In this document: positions 16,835 to 27,797 of the stretch, in pieces
Numbering within the stretch: position 1 is the stretch's first letter
Layout of the letters: each line of letters opens with the position of its first letter
DNA from: Peterkaempfera bronchialis
Lineage (GTDB): Bacteria > Actinomycetota > Actinomycetes > Streptomycetales > Streptomycetaceae
Assembly (NCBI RefSeq): GCF_003258605.2
Contig: NZ_CP031264.1
Coordinates: 2,914,001 to 2,978,000 of the forward strand
Direction of reading: 5' to 3'
DNA length: 64,000 nt
Notes under the pieces: model-generated
Seen by the model: the letters and a program-made list of their open reading frames with translations, nothing else
The model's database searches: none
Told to the model about the DNA's origin: nothing
Program-made: the position numbers and the translations under genes

Positions 16835-17512
16835 ATGACCACCGACCCGCACCGCGATCCCTCCGCCGACCCGCACACCGACCGGGGCACCGACCTGCTG
16901 GACCGCTGGAACGACCTGCTGGCCCGCTGCGGCGCCACCGGGGACCCCGCCCCCTACGGCGAGGAACTGCTGCGCCGCTGGGCCGAGCCGCAGCGGCGGT
17001 ACCACACCACGGCGCATCTGGCCGCCGTACTGGACGCGGTCGACACCCTGGCCGGGCACGCCGACGACGCGGACACGGTACGGCTGGCGGCCTGGTTCCA
17101 CGACGCCGTCTACCGGCCGGACCGCTCGGAGAACGAGGAGCGCAGCGCCGCCCTGGCCGAACGGGCGCTCGCCGAGGCCGGGCTGACGCCCGCCCGGATC
17201 GCCGGGACCGCCCGTCTGGTACGGCTGACCGCCACCCATGACCCGGCCCCCGGCGACCGCGACGGCGAGGTGCTGTGCGACGCCGACCTGGCTGTCCTGG
17301 GCGGCTCCCCGGAGGCGTACGCGGCCTATGCGGCGGCGGTCCGGGAGGAGTACGGCTTTCTGCCGGAGGACGTCTTCCGCTCCGGCCGCGCGGCGGTGCT
17401 GCGCCGTCTGCTGGCGCTGCCCGCCCTCTACCGCACCGCCACCGCCCACGCCCGCTACGAGGACCGCGCCCGCCGCAACCTGGCCACCGAGCTGGAACTG
17501 CTCCGGAGCTGA
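16835..17512 (+). CDS. HD-superfamily metal-dependent phosphohydrolase (predicted)
   Basis: The protein has 225 residues. The ATG at 16835 was preferred over 16826 because GGGAG then serves as ribosome-binding site. Conserved metal-binding features are YHTTAHLAAVLDAV near residue 60, AAWFHDAVYRPDRSENEERSA near 90 (HD pair) and LCDADLAVLG near 145. It belongs to a family annotated as predicted HD-superfamily hydrolase; the substrate (possibly a nucleotide) is unknown. It is divergent from cutC. Confidence 0.85.
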   Translation: MTTDPHRDPSADPHTDRGTDLLDRWNDLLARCGATGDPAPYGEELLRRWAEPQRRYHTTAHLAAVLDAVDTLAGHADDADTVRLAAWFHDAVYRPDRSENEERSAALAERALAEAGLTPARIAGTARLVRLTATHDPAPGDRDGEVLCDADLAVLGGSPEAYAAYAAAVREEYGFLPEDVFRSGRAAVLRRLLALPALYRTATAHARYEDRARRNLATELELLRS

Positions 17513-17516
17513 GGCG

Positions 17517-17900
17517 TCAGACCCCGCCCAGCTCGCCGACCGAGGCCACCACCGCGCCCTCCTTGCCGCAGACCCAGTGCGGGTCGGGCCCCAGTTCGGG
17601 CTCCACGGAGAGGGCGTGCGGGTCGCCCTCGGCGGCGTGCACGGTGCAGAGCGGCCAGCGGCCGTACGCCTCCAGCAGGGCGTCCTGGACGTCCTGGGCG
17701 ACCAGGCCCAGCAGATAGGCGATGCCGTCCGGCCACTGCTCGACCCACCAGCGGCGGTGCGCCACCGCGTCCTCCACCAGGGAGACCACGGCGGCGTCGC
17801 AGACGTCGCGGGCGGTCAGGTCAGCGAGGATGCGGGCGCGTGCGCTGTGCAGCGCCGCCTCCAGCGCGGAGTCGGCGGGCTGGCTGTGCTCGGAGGACAT
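17517..17900 (-). CDS. Conserved hypothetical protein
   Basis: A 127-residue soluble acidic protein with no recognised domain. It is helical in the first half (ALHSARARILADLTARDV, HRRWWVEQWPDGIAYLLG) and ends in PDPHWVCGKEGAVVASVGE. The C-terminus converges on the HD-hydrolase gene with a 4-bp gap. Codon bias supports it as real, but I cannot assign a function. Confidence 0.7.
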   Translation of the reverse strand: MSSEHSQPADSALEAALHSARARILADLTARDVCDAAVVSLVEDAVAHRRWWVEQWPDGIAYLLGLVAQDVQDALLEAYGRWPLCTVHAAEGDPHALSVEPELGPDPHWVCGKEGAVVASVGELGGV

Positions 17901-17959
17901 GCGCCCATTGTCCCCTGCCCGCAGCGCGGCCCCCGCTCCTACGGGCCCCTACGGGCCGG

Positions 17960-19336
17960 TCAGCCGATCCAGACGGTCTTGGCGTTGCAGAACTCCCGGA
18001 TGCCCAGCGCGGCCAGCTCCCGCCCGTACCCGGAGCGCTTGACCCCGCCGAACGGCAGCTGCGGAGAGGAGGCGACCAGGCCGTTGACGAAGACCGCCCC
18101 GGCCTCCAGCTCCGCCGTGAACAGCTCCTGCTCGGCCGGGTCGCGGGTCCAGGCGGCCGAGCCGAGGCCGAAGGAGGTGGCGTTGGCGACCTCGACGGCC
18201 TCCTCGGCGGAGGCGACCCGGTAGAGGGAGGCGACCGGACCGAAGACCTCCTCCTGGGCGATACGCATCTCCGTGGTGAGGTCGGCGAGCACGGTCGGCG
18301 GGTAGAACCAGCCCGGCCCGTCCGGACGCCCGCCGCCGCAGAGCACGGTGGCGCCGGACGCCACGGCGTCTGCCACCAGCTCCTCCACCTCGGCGCGGCC
18401 CTGCTCGGTGGCGAGCGGGCCGATGTCGGTGGACTCGTCCATCGGGTCGCCGACCTTCAGCGCCCGCATCCGCTCGGTGAAGCGCTCCGCGAAGGCGTCG
18501 TAGACGTCCCGGTGCACCAGGAAGCGCTTGGCGGCGATGCAGGACTGGCCGTTGTTCTGGGTGCGGCCGGTGACGGCGGTGGCGACGGCCGCGTCCAGGT
18601 CGGCGGAGGGCATCACCAGATAGGGGTCGCTGCCGCCGAGTTCCAGCACGGTCTTCTTGATCTCGTCACCGGCGACGGCGGCCACCGAGCGGCCGGCCGG
18701 TTCGCTGCCGGTGAGGGTCGCGGCGGCCACCCGGGGGTCGCGCAGCACCGCCTCCACCTCGGCGGAGCCGATCAGCAGGGTCTGGAAGCACCCCTCGGGG
18801 AAGCCGGCCCGACCGAAGAGGTCCTCCAGGTAGAGGGCGGTCTGCGGGACGTTGGAGGAGTGCTTGAGCAGCCCGGTGTTGCCCGCCATCAGCGCCGGTG
18901 CGGCAAACCGGACCACCTGCCAGAGCGGGAAGTTCCACGGCATCACGGCCAGCACCACGCCCAGCGGCTGCCAGCGGACCATCGCCTTGGACGCCTTGAC
19001 CACGGAGGGGTCCGGCAGCAGCTCCGGCGCCAGGAACAGCTCCGCGTGCTCGGCGTAGTAGCGCATGGTGGTGGCGCACTTGGCGGCCTCCGCGCGGGAC
19101 TGCACCAGCGGCTTGCCCATCTCGGCGGTCATGGTGCGGGCGATCTCGTCCCGCTCGGCGTCCAGCAGGTCGGCAGCCCTGCGCATCCGCTCGGCCCGCT
19201 CGGCGAAGGAGGTCCGCCGGTGCGCGAGGAAGGCGTCATGCGCCCGGCCGATCCTGGCCCTGACCTCCGCGTCGCCCATCGGCTCGAAGGTCTTGAGCGT
19301 CTCCCCCGTGGCGGGGTTCACCGATGCGATGGCCAT
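17960..19336 (-). CDS. gabD: Succinate-semialdehyde dehydrogenase (NAD(P)+), GabD type
   Basis: The 458-residue aldehyde dehydrogenase oxidises succinic semialdehyde to succinate, linking GABA or 2-oxoglutarate degradation to the TCA cycle. Signatures are [10 protein letters not shown] near residue 130, the general base in [11 protein letters not shown] near 230 and the catalytic Cys in [11 protein letters not shown] near 263. Its length and start [14 protein letters not shown] match the GabD1-like actinobacterial branch. It is monocistronic, with no GABA transaminase nearby. Other small aldehydes remain possible. Confidence 0.88.
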   Translation of the reverse strand: MAIASVNPATGETLKTFEPMGDAEVRARIGRAHDAFLAHRRTSFAERAERMRRAADLLDAERDEIARTMTAEMGKPLVQSRAEAAKCATTMRYYAEHAELFLAPELLPDPSVVKASKAMVRWQPLGVVLAVMPWNFPLWQVVRFAAPALMAGNTGLLKHSSNVPQTALYLEDLFGRAGFPEGCFQTLLIGSAEVEAVLRDPRVAAATLTGSEPAGRSVAAVAGDEIKKTVLELGGSDPYLVMPSADLDAAVATAVTGRTQNNGQSCIAAKRFLVHRDVYDAFAERFTERMRALKVGDPMDESTDIGPLATEQGRAEVEELVADAVASGATVLCGGGRPDGPGWFYPPTVLADLTTEMRIAQEEVFGPVASLYRVASAEEAVEVANATSFGLGSAAWTRDPAEQELFTAELEAGAVFVNGLVASSPQLPFGGVKRSGYGRELAALGIREFCNAKTVWIG

Positions 19337-19436
19337 GGCGGTCTCTCCTCCTCGGGGATCGGCGTGCGGTCACTCACCGCGTGGGCCTCCTGCCCGGTCC
19401 ATGCGAGGTGAAGCGTCACCGTTGTACGGTCGCCAG

Positions 19437-20432
19437 GTGCCCACCGACCCTCCCCCCGACCCTCCCTCCGGCCTTCCCTCCGGCCCGCCCCCCACCCCCG
19501 ATGGCCTGCGCGCCCGGCTGGAGACCCTGGCCACCGAGGCGGTCCGCCCCGACCTGGCCGACCTCGACCTGCTCCCCACCGCCGAGCTCGCCCGGCTGAT
19601 GAACGCCGAGGACGCCTCCGTACCGGCCGCCGTGGCCGCCGCCCTCCCACGGATCGCCGCCGCGGTGGACGCCGTGGCCGAGCGGATGGCGCGCGGCGGG
19701 CGGCTGGTGTACGCCGGCGCGGGCACGGCGGGGCGGCTGGGGGCGCTGGACGCCGCCGAGTGCCCGCCGACCTTCGGCACCGGCCCCGGCCAGGTGGTGG
19801 CGGTGCTGGCGGGCGGCCGTACGGCGGCCACCGCAGCGGTGGAGGGGGCCGAGGACGACACCGAGGCGGCGGTGGCCGACCTGGACGCGCTGCGGATCGG
19901 CCCGGATGACACGGTGATCGGCGTCTCCGCCTCCGGCCGCACCCCCTATGCGGTCGCGGCCGTCCGGCACGCCCGCGTGCTGGGGGCGCTCACCGTGGGC
20001 CTGGCCTGCAACCCGGGCTCGGAGCTGGCAGCCGCCGCCGCGTACGCCATCGAGGTGGCGACCGGCCCGGAACTGATCGCGGGGTCCACCCGGCTGAAGG
20101 CGGGCACGGCGCAGAAGCTGGTGCTCAACATGGTCTCGACGCTCACCATGGTCCGCCTCGGCAAGACCTACGGGAACCTGATGGTGGACCTCCGCCCCAC
20201 CAACGCCAAACTCCGCGCCCGCGCCCACCGCCTGGTCGCCCAGGCCACCGGCTGCTCCGACGAGGAGGTGTCGGCCGCCCTGGCCGCCACCGGCGGCGAG
20301 GTGAAGCCCGCCATCCTCTGCCTGCTCGCCGACCTCGACCCGGAGACCGCCGCCCGCCTCCTCACCGAGTCGCGGGGCCGGCTGCGCGAGGCGCTGGCCC
20401 GGAGCAGGCAGGGTCGCCCTCCCCGCCCTTAG
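19437..20432 (+). CDS. murQ: N-acetylmuramic acid 6-phosphate etherase
   Basis: MurQ cleaves the lactyl ether of MurNAc-6-P to give GlcNAc-6-P and D-lactate during peptidoglycan recycling, feeding NagA. 331 residues from the GTG at 19437. A TACGGT box six bases before the GTG suggests a leaderless transcript; an in-frame ATG at 19401 is the alternative. SIS-domain features are VYAGAGTAGRLGALDAAECPPTFG near residue 90 and VIGVSASGRTPYAV near 160, with GSTRLKAGTAQKLVLNM near 220. The N-terminus is an unusual proline-rich stretch. Confidence 0.92.
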   Translation: MPTDPPPDPPSGLPSGPPPTPDGLRARLETLATEAVRPDLADLDLLPTAELARLMNAEDASVPAAVAAALPRIAAAVDAVAERMARGGRLVYAGAGTAGRLGALDAAECPPTFGTGPGQVVAVLAGGRTAATAAVEGAEDDTEAAVADLDALRIGPDDTVIGVSASGRTPYAVAAVRHARVLGALTVGLACNPGSELAAAAAYAIEVATGPELIAGSTRLKAGTAQKLVLNMVSTLTMVRLGKTYGNLMVDLRPTNAKLRARAHRLVAQATGCSDEEVSAALAATGGEVKPAILCLLADLDPETAARLLTESRGRLREALARSRQGRPPRP

Positions 20433-20440
20433 CCGGGCAC

Positions 20441-20482
20441 ACCGAAGGGCGGCTCCCCCGTGTCGGGGAGCCGCCCTTCGGT
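20441..20482. terminator. Bidirectional terminator murQ / groEL
   Basis: A perfect 18-bp stem of ACCGAAGGGCGGCTCCCC and its complement with a 6-base loop sits between the convergent murQ and groEL genes. Confidence 0.9.
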
Positions 20483-20515
20483 CTGTTCCAGGACTGGCCT
20501 GATCCGAAGACCGGA

Positions 20516-22309
<1,794 letters not shown>

Positions 22310-22317
22310 CGCAATAG

Positions 22318-22344
22318 TTAGCACTCTCCCCCGAGGAGTGCAAG
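22318..22344 (-). promoter_or_regulatory. CIRCE operator upstream of groEL
   Basis: TTAGCACTC-N9-GAGTGCAAG: the left arm is perfect and the right matches 7 of 9, with the canonical 9-base spacing. This is the HrcA heat-shock operator. Confidence 0.88.
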
Positions 22345-22378
22345 CTCAATGGCCGGGGTTTCGGGGGCGGACACGACG

Positions 22379-22414
22379 GCGGGCCCGCACCCGAGTGTTC
22401 GGGTGCGGGCCCGC
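22379..22414 (-). terminator. Strong terminator downstream of cspA
   Basis: A perfect 16-bp stem GCGGGCCCGCACCCGA with a GTGT loop and its complement, 120 bp past the cspA stop and upstream of the groEL operators. It insulates the two minus-strand genes. Confidence 0.85.
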
Positions 22415-22535
22415 GAAGACCGTGTGGAGCACTGGCCGGGTCCGCTTCGGCGCCGAGGCGGTCACAGCCGCCGGGCGCATCGGTCCGGGCGCTTCTCCGG
22501 TCGGTGGCCGTGGTCGCAGACGAGACGGCCGGCGG

Positions 22536-22739
22536 TCAGCCGGCGAGACGGACCATGTCCGCCTGCGGGCCCTTCTGGCCCTGCGAGATCTCGAACTCGA
22601 CCCGCTGGCCCTCCTCGAGGGTGCGGTAGCCGTCCATCTGGATCGCGCTGTAGTGGACGAACACGTCCGCACCACCGTCGACCGCGATGAAGCCGTACCC
22701 CTTCTCCGCGTTGAACCACTTGACGGTGCCCTGAGCCAT
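22536..22739 (-). CDS. Cold-shock protein, CspA family
   Basis: A 67-residue single cold-shock domain: [18 protein letters not shown] carries RNP1-like KGYGFI, and [10 protein letters not shown] carries RNP2. It binds single-stranded RNA/DNA and melts structure. GGGAG lies 6-10 bases before the ATG at 22739. A long noncoding stretch lies upstream, compatible with a long structured 5' leader, common for csp genes. Confidence 0.95.
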   Translation of the reverse strand: MAQGTVKWFNAEKGYGFIAVDGGADVFVHYSAIQMDGYRTLEEGQRVEFEISQGQKGPQADMVRLAG

Positions 22740-23275
22740 TCCAAACTCCCCTAGTACTGGCCCTTTCACGGACCCGCACTCCGCGGACCCGGGACGACCG
22801 CCCACCTCGGCCCCCCCGAAGCAGAGCCCATGCGGGTGAGCGTGTCGACCGCGGCTGAATGTATCCGCATCGATGCCCTGTGCAACAGAGCAAATGGACG
22901 AGAAATCCGGAAGTGCGCTAACGGGTGTTCCGGGGCAAATCCCGCAGCGGAAGGCAATACGGGCCGGACATAGCGGACCTGCGCGACAATTCGCGCCCAG
23001 AATTGTGACGCGCCACGGCAGTCAGGGCGTGCGTGACGGGCGCCCGTCTCAAAGAGCGGACGTGCTGCCGTGCGGAGAGGTCGAGAGGTTTGGAATGCAC
23101 GGTGGCGGTACAGAAACAGGTGGGGCCGTCCATGTCGTATGCCATGGAACAAGCCACCGCCGACCGGAGCCCACTCTATCGCGCTTCCGGTGGATGGACG
23201 TGCCCGGGCCACACGATCCTCACAGGTCCTCTCCGCCCATAAGCAGCGCATGGCCACCGCAGACCCGCGAAAAGC
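22740..23275. other. ~535-bp noncoding spacer upstream of cspA
   Basis: Base composition is visibly less GC-rich than the flanking genes and codon bias is absent in all frames, so I call no protein. It should contain the cspA promoter and 5' leader, and could hide a small RNA. No recognisable Rfam-type motif was seen by eye. Confidence 0.5.
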
Positions 23276-23323
23276 GGCCGGGCGCCGGTCCGCGATCGAT
23301 TGACCGCGGACCGGCGCCCGGCC
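23276..23323 (-). terminator. Terminator downstream of the thrC-cysO operon
   Basis: A perfect 19-bp stem GGCCGGGCGCCGGTCCGCG (23276-23294) and its complement (23305-23323), 13 bp past the cysO stop. Confidence 0.88.
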
Positions 23324-23335
23324 GGAATTCGACGT

Positions 23336-23614
23336 TCAGCAGCCGCCGGCGACGGCCGGGATGATGGAGATCCCGATGCCGTCCGGGGTGGCGGTCCCCA
23401 GCCCCTCGGCGAACCGCACATCGTCGTCGTTGACATAGACGTTCACAAAGCGGCGCAGCTTGCCCGCGTCGTCCAGCAGCCGCGCCCGGATGCCGGTGTG
23501 GTTGGCCTCCAGGTGGTCGATGACCTCGGCGAGGGTGGTGCCCTCGGCGGTCACCTCGGCGGCGCCGCCGGTGTAGGTGCGCAGGATGGTGGGGATGCGG
23601 ACGTTGACGCTCAT
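23336..23614 (-). CDS. cysO: MoaD/ThiS-like sulfur-carrier protein (CysO-like)
   Basis: A 92-residue beta-grasp protein. The core IPTILRTYTGG, FVNVYVNDDDVRF and ISIIPAVAGG closely resembles mycobacterial CysO, which carries a C-terminal thiocarboxylate for cysteine synthesis by CysM. Here the diglycine is followed by one extra residue, Cys, so the C-terminus is GGC. Activation would need removal of that Cys, for example by a Mec-type JAMM protease, none of which is adjacent. The start overlaps the thrC stop (ATGA), so it is cotranslated with thrC and shares its SAM riboswitch. Confidence 0.88.
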   Translation of the reverse strand: MSVNVRIPTILRTYTGGAAEVTAEGTTLAEVIDHLEANHTGIRARLLDDAGKLRRFVNVYVNDDDVRFAEGLGTATPDGIGISIIPAVAGGC

Positions 23615-24897
23615 GCGAGGCCAGCCTCTCGGAACGAAGCAAGGGTGGGGCGGATGGTCGCGGTCGGGCCGGTGCCGGCGACCGCGTCCAGGGTCTTGAG
23701 TCCGTCGCCGGTGTTGAGCACCACGGTCTCGGCGGCGGGGTCGAGGAGGCCCTTCTCCAGCAGCTTGCGCAGCACGCCGACGGTGACGCCGCCGGCGGTC
23801 TCGGCGAAGATGCCCTCGGTCCGGGCGAGCAGCTTGATGGCGTCGACCACCTCGGCGTCCGAGACGTCCTCCACGGCGCCGCCGGTGCGGCGGGCGATGT
23901 CCAGGACGTACGGGCCGTCGGCGGGGTTGCCGATCGCCAGCGACTTGGCGATGGTGTCCGGCTTCACCGGGCGCACCACGTCATGGCCGGCCTTGTAGGC
24001 GGCGGCGACCGGCGAGCAGCCGGTGGCCTGGGCGGCGAAGATCCGGTACGGCTTCTCCTCGACCAGGCCGAGGGCGATCAGCTCCTTCAGCCCCTTGTCG
24101 ATCTTGGTGAGCTGGGAGCCGGAGGCCACCGGGATCACGATCTGGTCCGGCAGCCGCCAGCCGAGCTGCTCGCAGATCTCGTACGCCAGGGTCTTGGAGC
24201 CCTCGGCGTAGTAGGGGCGGAGGTTGACGTTGACAAAGCCCCAGCCCTCGCCGACCGGGTCGCCGATCAGCTCCGAGCAGAAGCGGTTGACGTCGTCGTA
24301 GCTGCCCTCGATGGCCACCAGCTCGCCGCCGTAGACGGCGGCCATGACGACCTTGCCGGCCTCCAGGTCGTGCGGGATGAAGACGCAGGAGCGGAAGCCC
24401 GCCCGGGCGGCGGCAGCGCCGACCGCACCGGCCAGGTTGCCGGTGGAGGAGCAGGAGAGGGTGGTGAAGCCGAAGGTGCGGGCGGCCTGGACGGCGATGG
24501 CCACGACCCGGTCCTTGAAGGAGTGGGTCGGGTTGCCGGAGTCGTCCTTGATGTGCAGGCCGCCGGTGACGCCCAGCTCGGCCGCCAGGTTGTCGGCCCG
24601 GACCAGCTTGGTCCAGCCCGGGTTGAGGCCGGGGAGGGAGGCCACATCCGCGGGGACGGGCAGCAGCGGAGCGTACCGCCAGATGTTGGTGGGGCCGGCC
24701 TCGATCTGCTTGCGCAGGGCCTCGGGGTCGCCGCTCGGGAGGTCGTACGCGATCTCCAGCGGCCCGAAACACTCCGGACAGGCGAAGCTGGGGCCGAGCG
24801 GGGACCGGGCGCCGCATTCGCGACAGGAGAGCGCGACGGCGGGACCGAGATCGACGGTGGGGGTGTCCGCAGCGGGTGCGACGGTCTGCACAGCCAT
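23611..24897 (-). CDS. thrC: Threonine synthase
   Basis: A PLP enzyme converting O-phosphohomoserine to threonine, 428 residues. An N-terminal zinc ribbon-like CRECG...CPECFG lies at residues about 25-45. The PLP lysine is in DSGNPTHSFKDRV near 120, and the phosphate-binding serine loop is SCSSTGNLAGAVGAAAARAG near 147. O-phosphohomoserine is the branch point with methionine, matching the SAM-I riboswitch in the leader. The start at 24897 is preceded by GGAGAGAGG, which directly follows the riboswitch P1 stem. Confidence 0.95.
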   Translation of the reverse strand: MAVQTVAPAADTPTVDLGPAVALSCRECGARSPLGPSFACPECFGPLEIAYDLPSGDPEALRKQIEAGPTNIWRYAPLLPVPADVASLPGLNPGWTKLVRADNLAAELGVTGGLHIKDDSGNPTHSFKDRVVAIAVQAARTFGFTTLSCSSTGNLAGAVGAAAARAGFRSCVFIPHDLEAGKVVMAAVYGGELVAIEGSYDDVNRFCSELIGDPVGEGWGFVNVNLRPYYAEGSKTLAYEICEQLGWRLPDQIVIPVASGSQLTKIDKGLKELIALGLVEEKPYRIFAAQATGCSPVAAAYKAGHDVVRPVKPDTIAKSLAIGNPADGPYVLDIARRTGGAVEDVSDAEVVDAIKLLARTEGIFAETAGGVTVGVLRKLLEKGLLDPAAETVVLNTGDGLKTLDAVAGTGPTATIRPTLASFREAGLA

Positions 24898-24914
24898 GGG
24901 CGAGGGCCTCTCTC

Positions 24915-25051
24915 CTCATCTTCCCTGCGGCGCATCTCGCCGCAGGACGGAATTGGCACCTTGCCCACCGGGGCCTCGCAGATGACGGGCGAAGCCGGTG
25001 GGAGGGTTGCCGGGACTTCGTCGGGCCGTTCCCTCTGTCCCTCTGGATGAG
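24915..25051 (-). ncRNA. SAM-I (S-box) riboswitch in the thrC-cysO leader
   Basis: Read on the minus strand, the leader starts CTCATCCAGAGGGACAGAGG and contains CGGCCCGACGAAGTCCCGGC-AACC, a paired P3 (CCCACCGG with CCGGTGGG), the core GGTGCCAATTCC, a P4 hairpin and the closing GATGAG. P1 pairs CTCATC with GATGAG. The GAGGAGAG ribosome-binding site overlaps the 3' strand of P1, so SAM-stabilised P1 should block translation of thrC. Confidence 0.94.
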
Positions 25052-25207
25052 CTCTATGGCGTCCTGAGGACGCATTTGTCAGCAATCGACCCCGGCATGC
25101 GATGGTCGTATCGCTTGTCCAAGACTGTAACCGACGGACCCGGCCCTCCAGGGAGCCGTCCGCCACGCGAGATGGATCATAGGACCGCCGTGACAGGAGA
25201 GAACCGA

Positions 25208-26212
25208 GTGCTCGACGAGGTGGAGGGCTGGCTGCGCCGCCGGTCCTGGTCCGCCGCCGACCGGCCGCTGCGCACCCTGTGCGCGGCCAAGGAGGCGGCG
25301 GGGGCGGCGGGAACCATCAGCGTGGTCCTGCCCGCGCTGGACGAGGAGTCCACCGTCGGCGGGATCGTCTCGGTGATCCGCCGCGAGCTGATGGAGCGGG
25401 TGCCGCTGGTGGACGAGCTGGTGGTGCTGGACTCCGGGTCCGGCGACCGCACGGCCGAGGTGGCGGCGGCTGCCGGGGCGCGGGTGGTGCACCGCGACGC
25501 GATACTCCCCCGAGTGCCGTCGGTGCCGGGCAAGGGCGAGGTGCTGTGGCGGTCGCTGCTGGTGACCAGCGGCGAGATCGTCTGCTTTGTGGACGCCGAC
25601 CTCCGGGAGTTCTCCGCCGACTTCGTCTCCGGGATCGTCGGCCCGCTGCTGACCGACCCGGACCTCCAGCTGGTGAAGGCGATGTACGACCGGCCGCTGG
25701 AGACCGAGGGCGCGGTGGTCCCGGCCGGCGGCGGCCGGGTGACCGAACTGGTGGCCAGGCCGCTGCTCAATCTGCACTGGCCGCAGCTGGCCGGGTTCGT
25801 CCAGCCGCTGGGCGGCGAGTACGCGGCCCGCCGGTCGCTGCTGGAGCGGCTGCACTTCCCCACCGGCTACGGCGTGGAGCTGGGCCTGCTGGTGGACGCG
25901 CTGGGCGAGGCCGGCCTGGACGCGCTGGCCCAGGTGGACGTCGGCGTACGCCACCACCGCCACCAGGACGGGCAGGCCCTCGGCCGGATGGCGGCGACCA
26001 TCTACCGCACCGCGCTGGAGCGGCTGGTCCGCACCGGCCGGCTGAAGGGCGAGGACGACCTGGTGCGGCCGCTGCTCACCCAGTTCTCCCGCACGGCGGC
26101 CGAGCGGCCCGGCCAGGGCGGCGGATTCGCCCCGCACACCCACGCGGTACCGGCCCTGGAGCGGCCGCCGATGACCAGTGTCCCTGAGTACCGGGCCCGC
26201 CGCGCGGCGTAG
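25208..26212 (+). CDS. gpgS: Glucosyl-3-phosphoglycerate synthase
   Basis: A family GT81 glycosyltransferase using UDP- or GDP-glucose and 3-phosphoglycerate to make glucosyl-3-phosphoglycerate, precursor of glucosylglycerate and, in some actinobacteria, methylglucose polysaccharides. 334 residues from the GTG at 25208 (AGGAGA 8 bases upstream); GTG 25190 and ATG 25172 are alternatives. Key motifs: VVLPALDEESTVGG, LDSGSGDRTAEVA, the metal DXD in VDADLREFS near 140 and the PSVPGKGEVLWRSL loop. It lies next to otsA/otsB, consistent with compatible-solute synthesis, and is divergent from thrC. Confidence 0.9.
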   Translation: MLDEVEGWLRRRSWSAADRPLRTLCAAKEAAGAAGTISVVLPALDEESTVGGIVSVIRRELMERVPLVDELVVLDSGSGDRTAEVAAAAGARVVHRDAILPRVPSVPGKGEVLWRSLLVTSGEIVCFVDADLREFSADFVSGIVGPLLTDPDLQLVKAMYDRPLETEGAVVPAGGGRVTELVARPLLNLHWPQLAGFVQPLGGEYAARRSLLERLHFPTGYGVELGLLVDALGEAGLDALAQVDVGVRHHRHQDGQALGRMAATIYRTALERLVRTGRLKGEDDLVRPLLTQFSRTAAERPGQGGGFAPHTHAVPALERPPMTSVPEYRARRAA

Positions 26213-26253
26213 CGGCTGGTTTGCCGGGAGACCCGCCCGGCAAGGTACGGGGC

Positions 26254-27759
26254 ATGGCCGAGACCGAAGCACATCGCGATCGCCCGACCGCCGCCACCGG
26301 CAGCGGATCCATACTCGTCGCCTCCAACAGAGGGCCGCTCTCCTTCACGGTCGAGGACGACGGGGCGCTGTCGGTCAAACGGGGCGGCGGGGGGCTGGTC
26401 TCCGGGCTCTCCTCCATCGAGGACGCGGACGCCGTCTGGGTCTGCGCGGCGCTCACCGAGGGCGACCGCACGGCGGCCCGGCAGGCCCCCGGCGGGCGGC
26501 TGGACCGAGCCGGATTCACGGCGCTTCCCGGGGCGGCGGGTGGCGGCCAGAACGTCCGGATGCTGGACATCGACCCGGGCACCTTCGCCCGCGCCTACAA
26601 CGGCATCGCCAACTCCACGCTCTGGTTCGTCCACCACCTGCTGTACAACACCCCGACCGCGCCCAACTTCGACGAGCGGTTCCGCAAGGAGTGGGCGTCC
26701 TACGAGGCGTACAACACCGCCTTCGCCGACGCGCTGGCCGAGGAGGCCGCGCCGGGCGCGGCGGTGCTGGTGCAGGACTACCACCTGTCGCTGGTGCCCA
26801 GCCTGCTCCGGGAGCGCCGCCCGGACCTGCGGATCGGGCACTTCTCGCACACCCCGTGGGCGCCCTCGGAGTACTACCGGATGCTGCCCGACGACGTGGC
26901 GCGGGATGTGCTCACCGGCATCCTGGGCGCCGACCGGGCGGCGTTCCTCACCCGCCGCTGGGCGGACGCCTTCGCCGACTGCTGCGCCTCGGTGCTGGGC
27001 GCCGAGGTGCGGCGGCCGGCCGACGGCGACCTGGAGGTGGTGTACGGCGGCCGGACCACCCGGCTCGGGGTGCACGGGTTGGGCGCCGACGCCGACTTCC
27101 TGCGCGAGCGGGCCCACCGCGCCGATGTGGACTCCCGGCTGGCCGGGCTGCGGGAGGCCGTCGGCGACCGCAGGGTGGTGGTCCGGGTGGACCGCACCGA
27201 GCTGTCCAAGAACATCGTCCGGGGGCTGCTCGCCTACCGGCATCTGCTGCGCACCCGCCCGGAGTGGCACGACCGGGTGGTGCATGTGGCCTTCGCCTAC
27301 CCCTCGCGGCACGACCTGCCGGAGTACCGGGAGTACACGGCGGCCGTGCAGCGGGTCGCCCAGGAGATCAACGACGAGTTCGGCACCGAGAGCTGGCAGC
27401 CGCTGATCCTGCACGTCCAGGACGACTTCCCGAGGTCGCTGGCGGCCTACCGGCTGGCCGACGTGGCGCTGGTCAACCCCATCCGGGACGGCATGAACCT
27501 GGTCGCCAAGGAGATCCCGGTGGTCTCCGAGGGCGGCTGCGCCCTGGTGCTCTCCCGGGAGGCCGGCGCCTACGCCGAACTCGGCGAGGACGCGGTCACG
27601 GTCAACCCCTATGACGTGGTCGCCACCGCGGAGGCGCTGCACACCGCGCTCACCATGCCGATCGCCGAGCGCACCGACCGCTGCAAGCGGCTGGCCGCCG
27701 CCGCGACCGCGCTGCCGCCTCAGCAGTGGTTCCTGGACCAGCTGCACGCCCTGGCCTGA
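26254..27759 (+). CDS. otsA: Alpha,alpha-trehalose-phosphate synthase (UDP-forming)
   Basis: A GT20 enzyme making trehalose 6-phosphate from UDP-glucose and glucose 6-phosphate, 501 residues. The start ATG at 26254 leads to LVASNRGPLSF near residue 28. The GGGGLVSGL donor loop, VQDYHLSLVP near 170, GHFSHTPWAPSE near 200, VDRTELSKNI near 315 and RDGMNLVAKE near 410 are all present. The phosphatase OtsB is convergent 38 bp downstream. Confidence 0.92.
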   Translation: MAETEAHRDRPTAATGSGSILVASNRGPLSFTVEDDGALSVKRGGGGLVSGLSSIEDADAVWVCAALTEGDRTAARQAPGGRLDRAGFTALPGAAGGGQNVRMLDIDPGTFARAYNGIANSTLWFVHHLLYNTPTAPNFDERFRKEWASYEAYNTAFADALAEEAAPGAAVLVQDYHLSLVPSLLRERRPDLRIGHFSHTPWAPSEYYRMLPDDVARDVLTGILGADRAAFLTRRWADAFADCCASVLGAEVRRPADGDLEVVYGGRTTRLGVHGLGADADFLRERAHRADVDSRLAGLREAVGDRRVVVRVDRTELSKNIVRGLLAYRHLLRTRPEWHDRVVHVAFAYPSRHDLPEYREYTAAVQRVAQEINDEFGTESWQPLILHVQDDFPRSLAAYRLADVALVNPIRDGMNLVAKEIPVVSEGGCALVLSREAGAYAELGEDAVTVNPYDVVATAEALHTALTMPIAERTDRCKRLAAAATALPPQQWFLDQLHALA

Positions 27760-27797
27760 GCAGTACCCGCACATGGTGGGGTGCCCCGGCGGCGTAC

